A DNA stretch of 64,000 nucleotides from Atlantibacter sp032062175 (GTDB taxonomy: Bacteria; Pseudomonadota; Gammaproteobacteria; Enterobacterales; Enterobacteriaceae), in the NCBI RefSeq assembly GCF_032062175.1, contig NZ_DAMBQK010000022.1, forward strand, positions 21,487 through 85,486, given 5' to 3'. The position numbers were made by a program, and so were the translations under genes. Below the pieces are notes generated by a model. It did no database searches, was not told the origin of the DNA, and saw nothing but the letters and a program-made list of their open reading frames with translations. Below are positions 62,467-64,000 of the stretch, piece by piece; position 1 is the stretch's first letter; the number at the start of each line of letters is the position of its first letter.

Positions 62467-62805
62467 TTAATCATCGCTCTCAGTGTAGTCTTCCACGCCT
62501 TCCATCTGCGGCTTGCCGCCTGACAGGGTATGGAAACGTTTTGGGCGCTTGATACGCGTCATGTATTTACTCCACACACGCTCAGCTTCCGTTACAGGCT
62601 CGCGCTCTCCCCGGCAAACAGCGACGAACTGTTTCTCTTCGTCGTTTGTGGGTTCGCGTTTTCCTAAATCCAGTTCATTGAACGCATAGCCACAACGTTC
62701 TAACAACTGCGCTTCTTTGATAGTGAAATCACCATGGCGAGAGAACCCGCGCGGATAATATTTATTGTCGAAAAATCGATTAGTCGTCGTAAAGCTTTCC
62801 GCCAT
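62467..62805 (-). CDS. maoP: Ori macrodomain protein MaoP (YifE)
   Basis: Conserved protein of 112 residues starting MAESFTTTNRFFDNKYYPRG. In E. coli MaoP (YifE) with the nearby maoS site organises the Ori macrodomain. The C-terminus ends in an acidic ESDD-type tail. It diverges from hdfR; a maoS site should lie in or near 62806-62924, but I could not identify it by eye. Confidence 0.95.
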   Translation of the reverse strand: MAESFTTTNRFFDNKYYPRGFSRHGDFTIKEAQLLERCGYAFNELDLGKREPTNDEEKQFVAVCRGEREPVTEAERVWSKYMTRIKRPKRFHTLSGGKPQMEGVEDYTESDD

Positions 62806-62924
62806 CCTACACGCTCCTAATTCTCTTGGCCGAGCTATTTATGGCGCGGAGTATTAGTTACGCTTGACAGAGCGTCAAACAAAACATTTAAATCATAACG
62901 ACAAAAAATTTTGCGGAGAGAGAT

Positions 62925-63746
62925 GTGGATACTGACTTGCTTAAAACCTTCCTTGAAGTCAGCAGAACTCGCCATTTTGGGCGTGCTGCGGAAGCGCTTT
63001 ACCTGACGCAATCAGCAGTTAGCTTTCGTATCCGTCAGTTAGAGAACCAGTTGGGCGTGAATCTTTTTACCCGCCATCGTAACAACATCCGGCTGACCAC
63101 AGCGGGTGAAAAATTACTGCCCTATGCTGAGAATTTGATGAGCACCTGGCAGGCGGCAAAGAAAGAAGTCGCGCACACTACCCGCCATAACGAATTGTCG
63201 ATCGGAGCTAGCGCGTCGTTATGGGAATGCGTACTGACAGACTGGCTGACGCGCCTGTACGGGACTTACAGCAATCTTCAGTTTGAGGCTCGCATCGCGC
63301 AACGTCAGTCGCTGGTCAAACAGTTGCATGAACGCCAACTGGATCTCCTCATTACCACCGAAGCGCCGAAAATGGATGAGTTTTCCAGCCAGCTACTGGG
63401 GCATTTCGCTCTGGCCCTTTTTGCTTCAGCACCCGACAAAAAACGCGCTGAATTGAGTTACTTACGATTGGAATGGGGGCCTGATTTTCAACAACACGAG
63501 ACAGGTCTTATCAGCCAGGATGATATTCCCTTTCTGACCACCAGTTCCGCTGAAATTACCCGTAAAATGCTGCCACAACTGAACGGTTGCACCTGGTTGC
63601 CTACCGCATGGGCTGCGGATAAAAACGATCTTTTTATGGTGGCTGATTCCGCCACGCTCTCCCGCCCGCTCTATGCGATCTGGCTGCAAAATAGCGATAA
63701 GCAACAATGGATTAAAGAACTGCTGAAAGCGCCAATCATTATCTGA
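62925..63746 (+). CDS. hdfR: LysR-type regulator HdfR
   Basis: Repressor of the flagellar master operon flhDC, itself under H-NS control in E. coli. It has 273 residues (279 in E. coli). The helix-turn-helix region is FLEVSRTRHFGRAAEALYLT. It starts at GTG (62925-62927) with GGAGAGAG upstream. The C-terminal third differs more from E. coli, as expected for the ligand domain. Confidence 0.95.
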   Translation: MDTDLLKTFLEVSRTRHFGRAAEALYLTQSAVSFRIRQLENQLGVNLFTRHRNNIRLTTAGEKLLPYAENLMSTWQAAKKEVAHTTRHNELSIGASASLWECVLTDWLTRLYGTYSNLQFEARIAQRQSLVKQLHERQLDLLITTEAPKMDEFSSQLLGHFALALFASAPDKKRAELSYLRLEWGPDFQQHETGLISQDDIPFLTTSSAEITRKMLPQLNGCTWLPTAWAADKNDLFMVADSATLSRPLYAIWLQNSDKQQWIKELLKAPIII

Positions 63747-63781
63747 TTGGCCGAAAGGTGATCTATAAGGAAGGAAAAAAA

Positions 63782-63813
63782 GCAAAAAAAATCCTTAGCC
63801 GAAGCTAAGGATT
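63782..63813 (-). terminator. Terminator after trpT (end of the rrn-type operon)
   Basis: AATCCTTAG (63790-63798) pairs with CTAAGGATT (63805-63813); on the minus strand eight T follow. It closes the transcript that ends with tRNA-Trp. Confidence 0.9.
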
Positions 63814-63818
63814 ATTAC

Positions 63819-63894
63819 TGGCAGGGGCGGAGAGACTCGAACTCGCGACACCCGGTTTTGGAGACCGGTGCTCTACCAACTGAGCTACGCCCCT
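63819..63894 (-). tRNA. trpT: tRNA-Trp (anticodon CCA)
   Basis: A 76-nt gene with encoded CCA; the minus strand starts AGGGGCGTAGCTCAGTTGGT and the anticodon loop is CTCCAAA. Distal gene of an rrnC-type operon. Confidence 0.98.
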
Positions 63895-63908
63895 ATATTC
63901 TTTTTATC

Positions 63909-63944
63909 ATTAAGCCTGCTAAGTTAGCAGGCTTAATTTTTTTA
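63909..63944 (+). repeat. Terminator-like palindrome in the trpT-aspT spacer
   Basis: TTAAGCCTGCTAA and its exact complement flank about one base, and seven T follow on the plus strand. It fills most of the 55-bp spacer between the two tRNA genes, which are transcribed on the minus strand. It would end plus-strand transcription or act as a processing hairpin in the tRNA precursor. Confidence 0.65.
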
Positions 63945-63949
63945 ATAAG

Positions 63950-64000
63950 TGGCGGAACGGACGGGACTCGAACCCGCGACCCCCTGCGTGACAGGCAGGT
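63950..64000 (-). tRNA. aspT: tRNA-Asp (anticodon GTC), cut by window edge
   Basis: The 3' 51 bases with encoded CCA are present: T-arm GGGTTCGAGTCCCGTCC, and the anticodon loop with GTC at the very edge. The 5' part lies beyond the window, as does the expected rRNA operon. Confidence 0.95.

Overview
The window is chromosomal DNA of a member of the Enterobacteriaceae. Nearly every gene is recognisable as the counterpart of the Escherichia coli metE-to-rrnC segment, in the same order and mostly of the same length. It is not E. coli K-12: ilvG is intact, ppiC is present twice in tandem, the aslAB and yigFG genes known from that part of K-12 are missing, and a two-gene AT-rich insert sits between rhtB and rhtC. 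An Enterobacter/Kosakonia-like genus would fit, but the genus cannot be fixed by eye.

Layout: 1-4414 metE (5' part) divergent from metR, then yigM, yigL and pldB on the minus strand. 4560-9319 rhtB and rhtC flank an accessory insert of about 3.4 kb (5185-8682) carrying a protein with a C-terminal Hint (Hedgehog/intein) domain, directly followed by an ADA2/ADGF-type adenosine deaminase. 9381-28131 holds recQ, pldA, yigI, rarD, corA, uvrD (with a LexA box), yigB-xerC-yigA-dapF, lptM, cyaY, cyaA and hemCDXY. 28157-29154 holds the glmZ small RNA with a sigma-54-type promoter, and the argX-hisR-leuT-proM tRNA operon. 29206-30591 is yifK. 30823-43615 is the complete enterobacterial common antigen operon (wecA to wecG, minus strand). 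43864-50737 holds rho, a start-less rhoL leader, trxA, rhlB, gppA and rep. 50859-60584 holds the ppiC pair, ilvC, ilvY and the ilvLXGMEDA operon. 60920-64000 holds yifB, yifE (maoP), hdfR, tRNA-Trp and partial tRNA-Asp, the usual tail of an rrnC-type operon lying just beyond the window.

Most of the window is housekeeping: methionine and branched-chain amino acid synthesis, haem and cAMP synthesis, DNA repair and recombination helicases, common antigen assembly, and transcription termination. The one region that looks acquired is the Hint/deaminase pair. It has low G+C, is bounded by a perfect 30-bp palindrome on one side and a terminator on the other, and its Hint domain keeps the N-terminal cleavage residues but lacks the C-terminal His-Asn needed for splicing. 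It is the best candidate for an undescribed system. No insertion sequences, CRISPR arrays, phage genes or plasmid functions were seen.
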